DNA from: an uncultured Mycoplasma sp. | GTDB lineage: Bacteria > Bacillota_I > Bacilli_A > Mycoplasmatales > Mycoplasmoidaceae | Length of the DNA: 40,644 bases | Reading direction: 5' to 3' | Assembly: GCA_949285105.1 (NCBI GenBank) | Contig: CASDXH010000014.1 | Span: 1-40,644, forward strand | In this document: positions 28,998 through 40,609 of the stretch, in pieces | How positions within the stretch are numbered: the first letter of the stretch is position 1 | How the letters are laid out: each line of letters opens with the position of its first letter | Translations under genes and position numbers: made by a program | The notes under the pieces: model-generated | The model's input: the letters and a program-made list of their open reading frames with translations, nothing else | Database searches by the model: none | What the model was told of the DNA's origin: nothing

Positions 28998-29028
28998 GCA
29001 GTAAACAATTTGGTTGCTGCTTTTTTTA
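28998..29028 (+). terminator. Weak terminator-like hairpin before the DUF31 gene
   Basis: GCAG (28998-29001) with CTGC (29017-29020), plus partial inner pairing (AAC/GTT), then TTTTTTT. The stem is imperfect. It could end readthrough from the YitT-like gene. Confidence 0.4.
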
Positions 29029-29098
29029 AGAACTTAAATTATTGATATTTAATAATATAGAGTTAAGATATAAGTAATGTTTTTTAAAGGAGCTTGCC

Positions 29099-30523
29099 AT
29101 GTCTAAAAAAGTATTATCTTTTTTATCTGGATGTTTAGCTCTTTTTGTGGTTGGTTCAATTGCAGCTTACTTTATTATTTCTACCGAAGATACAACTTTA
29201 ACTTCTTCTCAAAGCCAAATCACTGATTTTCAAAAATTGGATGATCCTCAAACATATAAAAATGGGTATAGAGCTGATAGCGATCATCTAAAATGAATAA
29301 GTGAAAGAAGTTTTTCTTTAAGATTTTTAGCTAGTGGTAACTCTACAGGTTTTAATGGTTCAAAATTTAGAGGTTCTTTTTTAATTACTGGTACTGCTTG
29401 AATTGTTCAAAAAGACTTAACTCAAGCAAATACCTATTACTTAGCAACTAATATGCACGTGTCTTCAGTTGCTGCTAATGATTCGAAGTTTTATCAACAA
29501 TCTAATCTAATACAAAATGAAATGGGTACTCCATTTTGATCTTCATCTTCTAGTATGGATTTCACACTTGATGGTCTTGATGTTGGTATTATTGGTGAAA
29601 AAGATGCTAGTGGAGATTATTCTCCAGGGACAAGCAAATCATCGCAAACTGAAGATGTTAAATTAGAATATGTTGAAAACAAAAATAATATAACAACACT
29701 TAGCTCTCCAAAAATAACTCCTTCACTTAAATATGATTCAACAGGAAGTAATGGAGATTTTAGTATTGCTTATTCAGCATTTGAAACTTTTAATAATTTT
29801 AGAGATATTCCAGATAATCAGAATTTAAGAGGTTCAACTATATTAAATCCTACAGCTGACTTTAGTGTCTTAAAAGTAGATTTTTCAAAATTATTAAATC
29901 ATCCAGAACTTTATAGAAATGTTAGCGAGCTTAAAACTATGCTAACAAATTATGATGCTCATCCTACAAAGTTTGCTACAGAATTTAATCCAAATGATAG
30001 ATTCTTTGTTGGTGGATTCCCATCAGCTGTTTATAACAGTAGTAATCAATCTGTTACAAGATGAAGTGGTCTTTCTAATGTAGTTTTAAATTCAATGCAA
30101 TTAGGTCAAAACACAGCTGTATTTAGTGGTAGTGTACCAACACTTCCTGAACCTCAAAAACAAGATAGATTACAAAACGAAATCGAATACACAGGAAAAG
30201 GAATTGACGGTAAAGATTACTATTCTCATAGAAATGTTGCAGTTCAGGGAACAATGGATTATGTTAACTTACTAGGTGGTAGTTCTGGTTCAATGGTTAT
30301 TAACTCTAGTGATGAAGTTGTAGGTATTTATTGAGGCGGACTCCAATATGCTTCAAATTCTAAAGTTTGATTTGAAGGAAGATTTGACTTTATAAATGTT
30401 GATCAAAAACTATTAACAACTCCTCCTACTTCAACATTTAGAAATGCTAGTCTTGGTTGAAAACATTACTACAATTTAAAAGATGAATTAGATAAAAAAA
30501 TTAAGGGAACTTCTTTAGTTTAA
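29099..30523 (+). CDS. DUF31 (MIP-like) serine protease, membrane-anchored
   Basis: Mycoplasma putative peptidase of the DUF31 family, whose studied members (MIP) cleave immunoglobulins. The 474-residue product has an uncleaved N-terminal membrane segment (about 6-27) and no lipobox, so the enzyme domain lies outside the cell. The trypsin-like triad is visible: His120 in YYLATNMHVSS (after GTAWIV), Asp254 in NPTADFSVLKVDF, and Ser396 in LLGGSSGSMVIN. AAAGGAG precedes the ATG. The antibody-binding partner MIB is not in the window, so the substrate is not established. It is convergent with the CARDS-like toxin gene. A run of TA repeats and a terminator follow the stop. Confidence 0.82.
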
Positions 30524-30526
30524 TAA

Positions 30527-30544
30527 TATATATATATATATATA
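30527..30544. repeat. (TA)9 microsatellite
   Basis: Nine TA units directly after the stop of the DUF31 protease. It lies between gene and terminator, so length variation would not change a reading frame. Confidence 0.85.
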
Positions 30545-30557
30545 ATTGATTATTACA

Positions 30558-30600
30558 AATATGAAATATATTACGAATGGTGATTGTTTCATATTTTTAC
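30558..30600 (+). terminator. Terminator of the DUF31 protease gene
   Basis: AATATGAAA (30558-30566) pairs with TTTCATATT (30587-30595), 20-nt loop, then TTTAC; the A/T-rich stem and short T-run make it moderate. Confidence 0.6.
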
Positions 30601-30614
30601 CATATATTGTTTAT

Positions 30615-30647
30615 AAATGAAAAACTTACAACCTAATAGTTGTAAGT
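30615..30647 (-). terminator. Terminator of the CARDS-like toxin gene
   Basis: ACTTACAAC (30624-30632) and GTTGTAAGT (30639-30647) form a perfect 9-bp stem; on the minus strand it is followed by TTTTTCATTT. Confidence 0.78.
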
Positions 30648-30668
30648 TCAAATTATATTGTTAACTAA

Positions 30669-32537
30669 TTAGTTAAATACTGATCTACTAACTCTGAAGT
30701 TTATGATTGCACCATTTATATCTTGTAATTGCGATGTAGCTAATGAACTATTTCCTCCATATGAATAAACTTTTAGATAATCGTTTAAATAGAATGAAGT
30801 GAAGATTTTTGTATTTAAACCTGGAGCAACATTTCTATTCTTGTTGTGCATAGTTCATTTTTCTCTAATTGAAACACTTTCCTTGTCTAGTGTTGTATCA
30901 ATTCATCTTACAAGACCATGGATTTCTGTTTGTCTATTATTGTATAGAGAATACACATTACCATCACCTTTTAAGTATAGAATTCTATAAGTTGTTAAAT
31001 CATAGAAGAATTTCTGTCTTAACATTTCACTTTCATACGATACATTTTTGTGTGGTTCTGGTACAAAATTTTTGCCATTGTAGTATCAAGATAAACCTAT
31101 ATCTACTAATTGAGATTTTGGTTTTTGTGGTAATAATATACAAGCATCACATTTATTGTTAGCAATAACAAGATAAACTTCTTCATAAAATAAACTTGAA
31201 GGTATTTTATTTTTGTTGTAGAAGTATAAATCATTAGTATTCATGTGTTTAGCTAAAGAGAAATCTTTATAGTTTCTACTAACAATTCTATAGTATGAAT
31301 TATTAGCATCTTTTTTAACAAATTCGTAATAGAATCTTTGGTTATCATAGTTTATGGAAGCAATTTCAAAAGTTGCTACCATAATATCTGGTTGTGTACT
31401 TGGAACAATTGTTAATGCCATTGGATAAACTAATTTAGAATTTTCAAATGTAATTCTTTGATAATCATCATATATAAATTGTTCCCCATAATACGGTTTA
31501 TCACTTGGCGCAAGACAAGCACTCTTATAAGTTGATCTACTTCCATAACCTAAATAAAAATCATGATATCGTTTAGATGTCTTCATAAACATTTTTGAAT
31601 CAAAAACTCTTCTTAAGACAATTGGTTTTTCTAATTGTCCTAAATTTGTAATATTTTTCTTTTCTAAAACAATTTTTGATTTATCACCAACAATATTTTT
31701 ATTTTTGAAATAACAGTAGTTGAAACCATTTAAATTGTAATCACCTTGTGAAGAAACTTCTCTTACACTACGCGCACTTCTTTCAGAATCATCAACATCT
31801 GATGTTGGACATACAAAACCTAACGATGCTGCAGCCCCACTTTCATCTAGCATATCTAAAGCGAAGTCAGGTAAACTTAATGTTAATGATTCAGCAATTT
31901 CAGCTGTATCAACATAAGCTAATTCATTTGCATATGTCTCAGCTTCTGTATAATGAGGATTTAATGTTTCATCATCATGAATCATTGGTGTAGCATATAC
32001 TCTTAAAACTTGGTGTCTAATGTGATTTGGATCAATTGGAACTGTTGTAACAGTAAAAGCTGATCTAATTCTTTCTCTTGGAATAGCACCAACATTAACC
32101 CATTCTCTTTGTGAAGCAAATACTGTATGAATTGCCTGAATTGCTGCTGTCATTGTATTTGCATCATATGATAAGAAATCAACTAATCCAGCATTTATCA
32201 TTTCTTGATAGTAGTTAACAGTTCTTAAAACACTGTACACATTTTCATCGGCTCTTATTTCATATAAATAAAAAGTTGATTGTGCTCCAGGTGTATGTAA
32301 CATACTTCCAAAAAATCTTAATGATGAGTCTGGAGAATCAGATGTCGATATAAAACCACTTCTTTCGTTTTCTGGTAATGTGTTACCTAGAGAATATCCA
32401 AGAATATGTCTAAATATATCTCTACTTGTTCCTCACGGTCTAAAACCTTCTTGAAAAACTATTTCTGGTGGTCTTGAATCAATTCTGTAAACAACACCAG
32501 GGCAACCTTGCTCATTTCTATTTGGCAAATTTGGCAT
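30669..32537 (-). CDS. CARDS toxin homologue, mono-ADP-ribosyltransferase
   Basis: Homologue of the Mycoplasma pneumoniae CARDS toxin (MPN372), 622 aa against 591. The N-terminal ADP-ribosyltransferase domain has the pertussis-S1-type sites: Arg18 in VVYRIDSRPPE, Ser-Thr-Ser 64-66 in GFISTSDSP, and the catalytic Glu145 in FASQREW. Other matches are LYEIRAD and the HNPHY-like LNPHYTEAE. The family's disulfide pair appears to be kept (Cys in SLGFVCP and in FNYCYF). The C-terminal half resembles the receptor-binding, vacuolating part (WYYNG repeats) but is more divergent. The last 200 residues run through TGA Trp codons. No signal peptide is seen, as in CARDS. AAAGGAG precedes ATG 32537. Confidence 0.88.
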
Positions 32538-32792
32538 GTTTTAACTCCTTTCACTTTTATAAATATATTTCTATATTATATTAAACAGAAAACAAATAAA
32601 TGAAATATTTTGGGCAAATTACTAATAATTAATATTAATTTTTATTAGTTATATTGAGGAGTTAATAACAATATCAAAACTATATTTTTTAAGGTATTAC
32701 TGTATCTTATATTCTTATTTATTTTCAAATCAATGTTTACCATATAAGAATTTCTTAAATAAAAAAATGTTTCTTAAACTACAATAATTAAT
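32538..32792. promoter_or_regulatory. Divergent region between the toxin and helicase genes
   Basis: About 250 bp. The toxin Shine-Dalgarno (AAAGGAG on the minus strand) is at its left end. TACAAT (32780-32785), 7 nt before the helicase ATG, is a -10 candidate for a leaderless transcript. A/T-rich repeats near 32620-32645 (ATTAATATTAAT-type) have no clear role. Confidence 0.4.
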
Positions 32793-35700
32793 ATGAATAT
32801 GACAATTATTAAAGATGAGTACATTGATTCGCTTGTTAATCATAGTAAGTTCAAGGACAGAGGAATTGAATACTATTCAAAAAACGAAGTTGCAATTGAA
32901 CATATTGATAATAAGCTTAATGGTGTTTATGTGAAATTTAATTCTAAAAATTTCAATGGACACTTTATTTTTGAAAACAATGAAATCAAAAACTTTAAAT
33001 GTTCTTGTTCAACTTTTGAAGAATTTGATGGTCCATGTAAACACATCATTGCCTCATTTTATAAATATAATGAGTATTTAGTTTCAAGAAATTTAATTGA
33101 TGTAAATATGATTGATGATTTTAATTTGGGTTTCTCTTTAAATTTCTTTAATCATAAAGTTTATGTCATTCCATATGTTGTTATTTTTCATAAAAACTAT
33201 CCAGTCAATTTAGATGACTTTTATAAAGGTAATGTTTCAATTGATTACAATAACACTTCTTTAAACCTTAACTCATTAGTTAAAGGTAATAAAGAATTTT
33301 ATAATATTGTTAATTTTTTAAATAATATAAGAATTGAAGAACCACAATTTAGAAAGGATAACTTTAGAATTCAAGAATCTGGGTTTAAACCTTTTTTGAA
33401 AATGTGTGCTAATTCTAATTGCTTGCTTACAGATGAATCTGGAAGTGTTTCTATATTTACAAACTTTAATGATGAAAACAATAAAGTATTCTTTTTAAAC
33501 TTTGAAGATAAGAACTTAAAGTTTAAAAAGAAGAATGATGGTTTAATTGATTTAAAATGTCACATTGATTTTTCAGACTTTGCTAAACTTGATGATTGTT
33601 GTGTTGGTTTATTTACTAATAATGAAACATCAGTAAAATATTTTGTATTTTTTGGATTAGATCAAGAAGAGAATCTTGATAACTTATATTCATTTTTTAA
33701 TTTTGGAATTAGAAAAGAAAACTTTGCTTATTTTTTTGAACTACTAAACAAAATATTTAATGTGTTCAAATTTAGAATAGATTTAGAGTTTATTCAAAAA
33801 AATAACTTGTTAAATCGTAATCCAGTACTTAGTGTAACAATAGAAAATAATGAAGATTTGAATAATGTTGTAGTTAAGATTCACTACTTATATGGCGAAC
33901 AAGCTTTTGACTTTAATGACAAGGGTACAGTTAATGGAATTGAAAGAAAGTTTGATTTAGAAGGAAAGATGCTAGATAAAATAAAAAAACATCTTGGTGA
34001 ATATATTGAAGAGTTAAACTTATTTGTTTTTGATACAGAACAACAATTTGATAATTTATTAAAATGAGCTTCAAAAAACAAAGAAAATAAAAACTATTTA
34101 ATTAAACTTTCAAAATCTCTTGTTTATAAACCAAGAGTTAAATCTAAATTCTATGTTTCAGGAATCAATACTAATGTTGATTATTTAGAAGTAAGATGAT
34201 CACTTGAAGGATTTACTGATTCTGAAGCAATGCAAATCATTAACGCTTATTTAAACAAGCAAGAATATACAATCTTATCTAATAATAAAAAAATTAACAT
34301 CAATAAGATCATAGATTTTTCAAGTCTTGAAGATGAATTAGATTTACTAAATACCAACGTTAAAAGCGTTGTGAACTTAAGTATTAGAACACCTAAGTGA
34401 AATGCATATTATTTAAATAAACAATTCAAAGACAATGATAAGTTTAATGAATTTGTAGGTAAGATTCAAAATGTTTCTAATGTTGAAACTAATTTAAGCG
34501 AAAGCTTAAATAAGTTTTTAAAACCTTATCAATTAGATGGATATAAATGATTAAAGAAACATTACTATTTAAAAACTGGTTCAATACTTTCTGATGAAAT
34601 GGGTTTAGGTAAAACAATTCAAACAATCTCGTTGTTTGATGATATTTATAATTCAAAAGAAATAAAAAGAACATCACTAATTGTTACACCAAGTTCACTT
34701 ATATATAACTGAGTAAGTGAGTTTTCAAAATTTGCAAGTCATATAAAAATTAAAGCTGTTGATGGTAATGGAGAAGAAAGAAAAAAGATTATTGAAGAGA
34801 TGAGTAAATACAATGTTCTTGTTACTTCATATAATATGCTTTCAACTGATCTTGAACATTATAAGAAAAAACAATTTGAACTTATTGTAATTGATGAAGG
34901 TCATCTAATTAAAAATCACTTCACTATTTATTCAAAATCAATTAAATCTTTAACATCAAACCATAAGGTTGCTTTAACTGGTACTCCAATGGAAAATAAT
35001 ATATTGGAATTATGATCTTTATTTGATTTTGTAATGCCTGGATTTTTGGGTGAGTTTTCTCATTTCAAATCCAAATATAAAAATACATCAGATAAAAAGA
35101 TGCTTGAAAACTTAAAAGATAAAATATACCCATTTATTTTGAGAAGAACAAAAAAAGATGTATTAAAAGATCTTCCTGAAAAAAATGAAAAGACTTTATT
35201 TGTTGATTTAAATAATGAACAAAAACTTTATTATTCTTTAATTTTTGACCAAGAAAAGAAAAGTATTATTAATAGAGTAAAAGAGGGTAAAACTGATTTT
35301 AAGAAAAATAACATGGCAATCTTTGCTTTGTTAACAAAATTAAGACAAATATGTTGTTCACCAAAATTGATTATTAGTGGTGCAAAAAGTCATGGTTCAA
35401 AATTTGATTTATGTATGAGTTTAGTAGAACAAATTTTAAACAATAAAGAAAAAGTATTAATTTTTTCACAATTTAGTGAAATGTTAAGATTGATGTCTGA
35501 AGAATTAGACAAAAGAAACATTAAACATTTTGTAATTACTGGTCAAGTCAATAAAAAAGAAAGACAAGAACTTGTAGATAAATTTAATGATGAAAAGAAC
35601 ATAGATGTCAAAGTATTTTTAATAACTCTTAAATCTGGTGGGGTTGGGTTAAATCTATCAACAGCTAATAATGTAATTCATTATGATCCATGATGAAATT

Positions 35701-35927
35701 TAAGTGCTGAAAACCAAGCATCAGATAGGGCTCATAGAATCGGTCAAAAAAACAATGTTAATGTTTTTAAACTAATTTCAAAAGAATCAATTGAAGAGAA
35801 AATCATAAACCTACAAGATACTAAAAAAACATTGATAGAAAATATCTTAGATCTTAAACCAAAAAACATTGACACTATTCCTATAAGTGAGATTTTAGAT
35901 ATTTTAGGAATCAAGTTTAACCACTAG
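32793..35927 (+). CDS. SWIM-domain SNF2-family helicase
   Basis: A 1044-residue DEAD/H ATPase of the bacterial SNF2 (HepA/RapA-like) group, likely remodelling protein-DNA or RNA polymerase complexes. An N-terminal SWIM zinc motif is present: Cys70-x-Cys72 and Cys82-x-His84 (CSCSTFEEFDGPCKH). A long divergent region follows, then the two RecA domains: Walker A LSDEMGLGKTIQT with Lys607, Walker B VIDEGH (701-704; Gly where DEAH has Ala), ALTGTPMENN, FILRRTKKDVLKDLPEK, LIFSQF, ITLKSGGVGLNLSTAN and QASDRAHRIGQ. A bacterial SNF2 domain (DUF3670-like) may fill the middle. The first two Met codons (32793, 32799) are both possible; no Shine-Dalgarno sequence is seen. Confidence 0.92.
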
Positions 35928-36004
35928 TAATAAAAATTTTTCTTTACTGGGAAATATATAAAAAATTTACAGACATTTATATTCCAACAATTAAAATTTG
36001 TATA

Positions 36005-36010
36005 TATAAT
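36005..36010 (+). promoter_or_regulatory. -10 box of the glucose PTS operon
   Basis: TATAAT inside TTGTATATATAAT, with a weak TTCCAA 17 nt upstream (35982-35987). Transcription would start near 36017, giving a leader of about 55 nt. Just upstream, GGAAATATATAAA (from 35950) can pair with TTTATATTCC (ending at 35985). Confidence 0.5.
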
Positions 36011-36072
36011 TTTATTGTGGATTATTTTTTGCAAAATTTATTTTCCATGAGAAATATAAAGTGGAGGTTTTA

Positions 36073-38610
36073 GTGAATCAAGGTTTGATTAATATTAGCA
36101 ATAAATTGAAAACCACGTTTGGAAAAATTAAAAGAAGAAAATCCGAAAAAAGTGGTGCTGGTAGAGAATTTATTGCTAAGCTATCTAGAGGTTTAATGTT
36201 ACCTATTGCAATCTTACCTATTGCTGGTATCTTCTTGGGTGTTGGTAGTGCTATTGTTACAAATGCCAAAGGAGATGCAGGATTAACTCTTTTTGGAAAC
36301 TTCTTAAAAGTTCCAGGGGATGTTATCTTTGGTGCATTACCTGTGTTATTTGCAATTGCTATTGCAATTGCGTTCACTAGAGATGCTGGACCTGCTGGTT
36401 TGAGTGCGCTTGTTGGGTTTCTAGTCTTCTCTGGTTTACAGTCGGCTGTAATTTCATCTGGTACTACATTTAAAGATGCTAATGGAGCTATATTAGGGTA
36501 CAACATCTTATTTTATGGTCCAGGTTCTCTTGGTATAAAAGATTATGGTTTACCAGCATCTTTATTTGGTAACGTGCTAGGTATTACACAGTTAGTTACA
36601 TCTGTATTTGGTGGATTTATTGTTGGATTCACTGTTTCATTCTTATACAACAAATTTAAAAATATTGAGTTACCAAAAGTATTAGGATTCTTCAATGGTG
36701 TTAGATTTATTCCTATTGTTACTTTTGTTTTAATGATTCCAATAGCTTTCTTAGTATTAATTTTATGACCACTAATTGGTACTGCTTTTAACTATCTTGG
36801 TCGGGTTTTAGGTGGTAACCTTTATGGATTTAACTCTTTCGTTTTTGGGTACATTGAAAGATCGCTAGTTCCATTTGGTTTACACCATGCATTCTATTCA
36901 CCGTTATGATACACATCTGTTGGCGGTAGTTTAAACCTAACTCAAATGGCTGTTACCTCTGACGGTCTTAAATTAGGTTTAAACGGTATGCAAAGTACAT
37001 GGGCAGACATTGCAAAGTCATTTGGTTATGTTGCAACTAATGGTGTTAATTCAATTGATGGAGATCAGAGTTTATGATTCTTTGCAAACTCTTATTTGGT
37101 TGGTAGAACAGTAAATATTATTGGTAATGGTTCATCTTCACAAATGATGATGAATGTTATTGGCCAACACACTATTACATTTTCTGACTTGTCATTTGAT
37201 GGTGTAAACATTGGACAATACTTACAAGGTAAATATGTATTCATGATGTTTGGTCTACCAGCAGCAGCGGCTGCCATGGTTGTAGCATGTCCTAAAGAAA
37301 ATAGAAAATTAGCACTATCTATTGTTGCATCTGCTGGATTTACTTCATTCCTAACTGGTATTACAGAACCACTTGAATTTACATTCTTATTCTTAGCTCC
37401 ATGATTATTCTGAGGATTCCATGCATTTATGTGTGCTTTAGCTTTTGGGTTAATGAACTGAATTGGTTTAATCTTCCCAAGTCTTGCTCCACACATCGGA
37501 ATGACTTTCTCAGGTGGAATCATTGACTGAGTAATTTATGGTGGTATCCAAATTCAATATGGTTCAAATGCATGATGATCATTAGCATTTGGTGTAATCT
37601 ATGTTCCAATTTATTTCTTCTTCTTCTTATGAGCGATTAAGAAATTTAACATTGCAACACCAGGACGTGGAGAAAACACTAAATTATTTACTAAAGCTGA
37701 TTGAAAAGCTAAAACTGGAGAAGGACAATCTCAAGTACAAGCTTCTGGAAATTTAAATATGACAGAAAACAGAGCATTAGCTATCCAAGTAGTTAAAGCT
37801 TATGGTGGTTTTGACAACATTAAAAACGTTGATGCTTGTATTACAAAATTAAGAATTCAAGTTGCAAATCAAGATATCGTTGATGGTAATAGATTAACTT
37901 CAGAATTGGGTGCTAGTGGAGTTATTAAACCTTCAAAACAATCTGTTTATGCTGTATATGGTGCTAAAGCAGACAGAATTAAAAATGAGATCAACGAAAT
38001 GATTTATGAGATTGAACAAAATCCATCACTTAAAGATGAGTTTTTAAAATTTGGTGAGAGTGACACTTCTCAACAAACAACTGCTCCAAAAACTCAAGAA
38101 GAAAAAAGTGATGAAAAGATTGTAATTAAATCTCCAGTTAATGGAAAGGTTGTTCCATTAGAAGAAGTTCCAGATGACACATTTGCTCAACAAATGATGG
38201 GTACAGGTGTTGCAATCATTCCAACTGGTTCTACATTTGTTTCTCCAATTAATGGAACTATGTCTTTAGTATTTGATACAGGTCACGCTTACACTTTTGA
38301 ATCTAAAAAAGGTACTCAAATTTTAATTCATATAGGTATTGACTCAATTAACCTAAAAGACAAAGATGGAAAAGATGTAAATCCTTTCACTCCAAAAGTT
38401 AAAACTGGTGATGTTGTAAAAGTAGATGAAGCTATTGCTAGTGTAAAAATTAATCAATTAAAAGATTATGCAAAATCAATAGTGACTCCTATTATTGTTT
38501 TAGATGAATCATTGAAAGGAAGAGAAGTTAAGATCTTGAAGAAGTCTGGAAATGTAACAAAGGGTGAACCTTTATTTGAAGTTGCTCCAGTTAAAGCAAA
38601 ATCTAACTAA
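36073..38610 (+). CDS. ptsG: PTS glucose-type transporter EIICBA
   Basis: Imports glucose-type sugars with phosphorylation. The 845 residues are in the order C-B-A. EIIC (about 30-520) has the family start LSRGLMLPIAILPIAGIFLG, PFGLHHAFYSPLWY and GITEPLEFTFLF. EIIB has Cys589 in VDACITKLRIQV, the phosphocysteine. EIIA-Glc has His738 (DTGHAYTF) and the phosphoryl-accepting His753 (ILIHIGIDS), 15 residues apart as in E. coli. I chose GTG 36073: the sequence GTGGAGG at 36061-36067 is its Shine-Dalgarno and also makes an earlier GTG unlikely. Many TGA Trp codons lie in EIIC. A membrane protein gene follows 14 nt later in the same operon. Confidence 0.95.
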
Positions 38611-38624
38611 TCTGAGGTGAATTT

Positions 38625-39452
38625 ATGGACAATAAAAATTCTAAAAAATTAAATACTTCAAGAAACATCTTAAACATCTTAGGTTTGGTTTCGATTGGAC
38701 TACTTTACTTGACTTCTATACTAATAGTTGCAATTGCTTTAGTTAAGCCAAGTTATGATGATATCTTTACAAATCACAAAACTGGAATTTGATATGGTTT
38801 CTCTCAAATTTTAAGCAATACAAATGGAAATGCTTCTACAACGGCTGAAGCTGCAACAGTCATGAATAAAGTTTATACATCTAATTTGCAATGAGGTTTA
38901 AACGCATTTGGAATTGTTGTAATTGCATTAACTTGTGCGTCATTAGTGAACACAGCAATTGTATGTGTGTTATTCAAACTTAATAACTTCTATTTTGGTG
39001 ACTCAAAAAGTTTAACAGTTTGAAACTTGGGATTACCTATTACATTAGTTGTTTACAGCTTTATTCTTGCAATGTTAGCTACTCCATTTAATGATGGAAC
39101 ATGAACTATAACAATCACTAAGAATAATGACGCTATCACAACATCAATTAATGCTGTTAATGGACCAGTTCTTGATGTTTCAAATTATTTCTCATTAGCT
39201 ATTGATACAACTAAAGTTATCAATGGTGGTGCTGGTGGTGGAGATGCTGCTGCTATGACTGCTGCAACAACAACTAATGGGTTAATGTATAATGGTTCTT
39301 TAGAATCAAACTATGCAAGTGGTAGTATGTCAATTTTATTAGGTGCGATTTTAGTTTATGCAATTGCTATTACATTTGTTGCTAAATTAAGCATTAAATT
39401 AGATAAAGAATTTAAAGGTGTTGTAGAACAACAACCTGAAGCTAATATCTAG
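38625..39452 (+). CDS. PTS-linked membrane protein, four predicted helices (275 aa)
   Basis: No family recognised. Hydrophobic segments are at about residues 16-40, 92-118, 134-153 and 227-255. A polar loop, with Gly/Ala/Thr-rich low-complexity sequence (GGAGGGDAAA), lies between helices 3 and 4. Short charged tails occur at both ends. GAGGTG 5 nt before the ATG and a 14-nt gap from ptsG make co-transcription and translational coupling likely, so it may help the sugar transporter, which is inference from position only. Three TGA codons read as Trp. A strong terminator follows. Confidence 0.82.
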
Positions 39453-39467
39453 TTTTGGTTTTATCTA

Positions 39468-39498
39468 AATGCTCTTATTTATGTAAGAGCATTTTTTA
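39468..39498 (+). terminator. Terminator of the ptsG operon
   Basis: AATGCTCTT (39468-39476) and AAGAGCATT (39485-39493) form a perfect 9-bp stem with an 8-nt loop, followed by TTTTTATTT. Confidence 0.88.
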
Positions 39499-39552
39499 TT
39501 TATATTATTTTAAAAGTGTTATCATTATGTATTATGAATTAAGGTGGATTTT

Positions 39553-40005
39553 GTGAAAATAACTTTTGTTTGTTTGGGGAATATATGTAGGAGTCCTATG
39601 GCTGAATTTATTTGCAAACATTTGTTAGCAAATAAATATAACAATAATGAAATTATTGTTGATAGTGCTGGAACTTCAGGTTACCACGATGGTGAATACA
39701 TGCACAAAAAGACAGCTCTAATTTTAGAAAAAAATAATGTTGTTAATAAGCCATTTGTAAGTAAAAAACTAACAACTAAAAATATTAATGAGTCAGATTA
39801 CATTTTTGTAATGGATAATTCAAATTATGAAGATGTTTTATCGCTTGGAGCTGATAAAAAAAAGTTATTTAAAATTACAGATTATCTTAAACTACAAAAA
39901 TATGATCACATTCCAGACCCTTGATACACAGATAATTTTGAGTTAACTTATTCCCTACTTAATGAAGCTATAGATAATTTTTTAAGTTCTAAACTTAAAA
40001 AATAA
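39553..40005 (+). CDS. Low-molecular-weight protein tyrosine phosphatase
   Basis: A 150-residue cytoplasmic phosphatase of the LMW-PTP/ArsC fold. The P-loop is VCLGNICRSPMAE with the nucleophile Cys7 and Arg13. The general acid is the Asp of IPDPWY near residue 125, whose Trp codon is TGA. SAGTSGYHDGEYMH is also typical. I chose GTG 39553 because AAGGTGG (39541-39547) lies 5 nt upstream as Shine-Dalgarno; starting at GTG 39544 would use the Shine-Dalgarno bases themselves. The next gene starts 12 nt after the stop, so the two form an operon. Targets are unknown. Confidence 0.92.
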
Positions 40006-40017
40006 AAGGATATTAAT

Positions 40018-40512
40018 ATGATAGATACAACTAAAATTAATAACTATAAAAGAATTAACAAGTTACTTTCGCTAATAATAATATGTTGAACAGCTAACAT
40101 ATTGTTGGCCTTAGTTGGACTTGGAATTGGTTTATTTGGAATATCAATAAATAAAGAATCAAAAGAAATTAATCCATACATAATTGTTGGTATTGTAATC
40201 TTAATTTTATTTTTGGTTTGCTCATATTTGGTTAACTACTTCATAGTTAGAAAAATAAAAATGATAGTTTTAGAAATTAATGATGTTAATGTTCCAGAAT
40301 TACTAATCATGGCAAACTGATGTATAGCTTCACCAGTTTCTAAATCATTAACATTTAAAAATAAAATCAAGATTCTTGTTAATGGTGGAGATGAAACTCA
40401 AAAGATGTTAGAAGATCTTTATCAACAAAAATTAAACGAGAAGAAAGAATTAGAAAAAGAAAATAAAGAAGAAGAACAAGAAGTTAGTAATGAATATAAA
40501 AAAGATAACTAA
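40018..40512 (+). CDS. Membrane protein, two helices with acidic coiled-coil tail (164 aa)
   Basis: No family recognised. Two hydrophobic segments (about residues 17-45 and 54-82) are followed by a cytoplasmic domain. This ends in a Glu/Lys-rich helix (about 128-160; QQKLNEKKELEKENKEEEQE), probably a coiled coil. AAAAGGA overlaps the stop of the phosphatase gene, so it is translated from the same mRNA. Two TGA codons read as Trp. A role linked to the phosphatase, for instance as its membrane partner, is speculation from context. Confidence 0.8.
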
Positions 40513-40569
40513 TACTGGCATATAAGTTTTTATAATAAAAATGGCTAGATAATGTATAAATAATTGTGG

Positions 40570-40604
40570 AAACTCCTTACAGGTAAAATATAAGTAAGGA
40601 GTTT
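40570..40604 (+). promoter_or_regulatory. Hairpin that buries the next gene's ribosome site (or terminator)
   Basis: AAACTCCTTAC (40570-40580) and GTAAGGAGTTT (40594-40604) form a perfect 11-bp stem with a 13-nt loop. The 3' arm contains AAGGAG, the Shine-Dalgarno of the gene starting at 40610, and is followed by TTATTATG. It could block translation, or end transcription of the upstream operon (only four to five T after the stem). Confidence 0.6.
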
Positions 40605-40609
40605 TTATT

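Noticed and set aside
30799..31162. Two short plus-strand frames within the toxin gene
   Set aside because: They lie antisense to a continuous, motif-bearing coding region and have no ribosome site.
35950..35985. Riboswitch or antiterminator (RAT) site before ptsG
   Set aside because: The only hairpin lies upstream of the likely transcription start, and no terminator follows in the leader.
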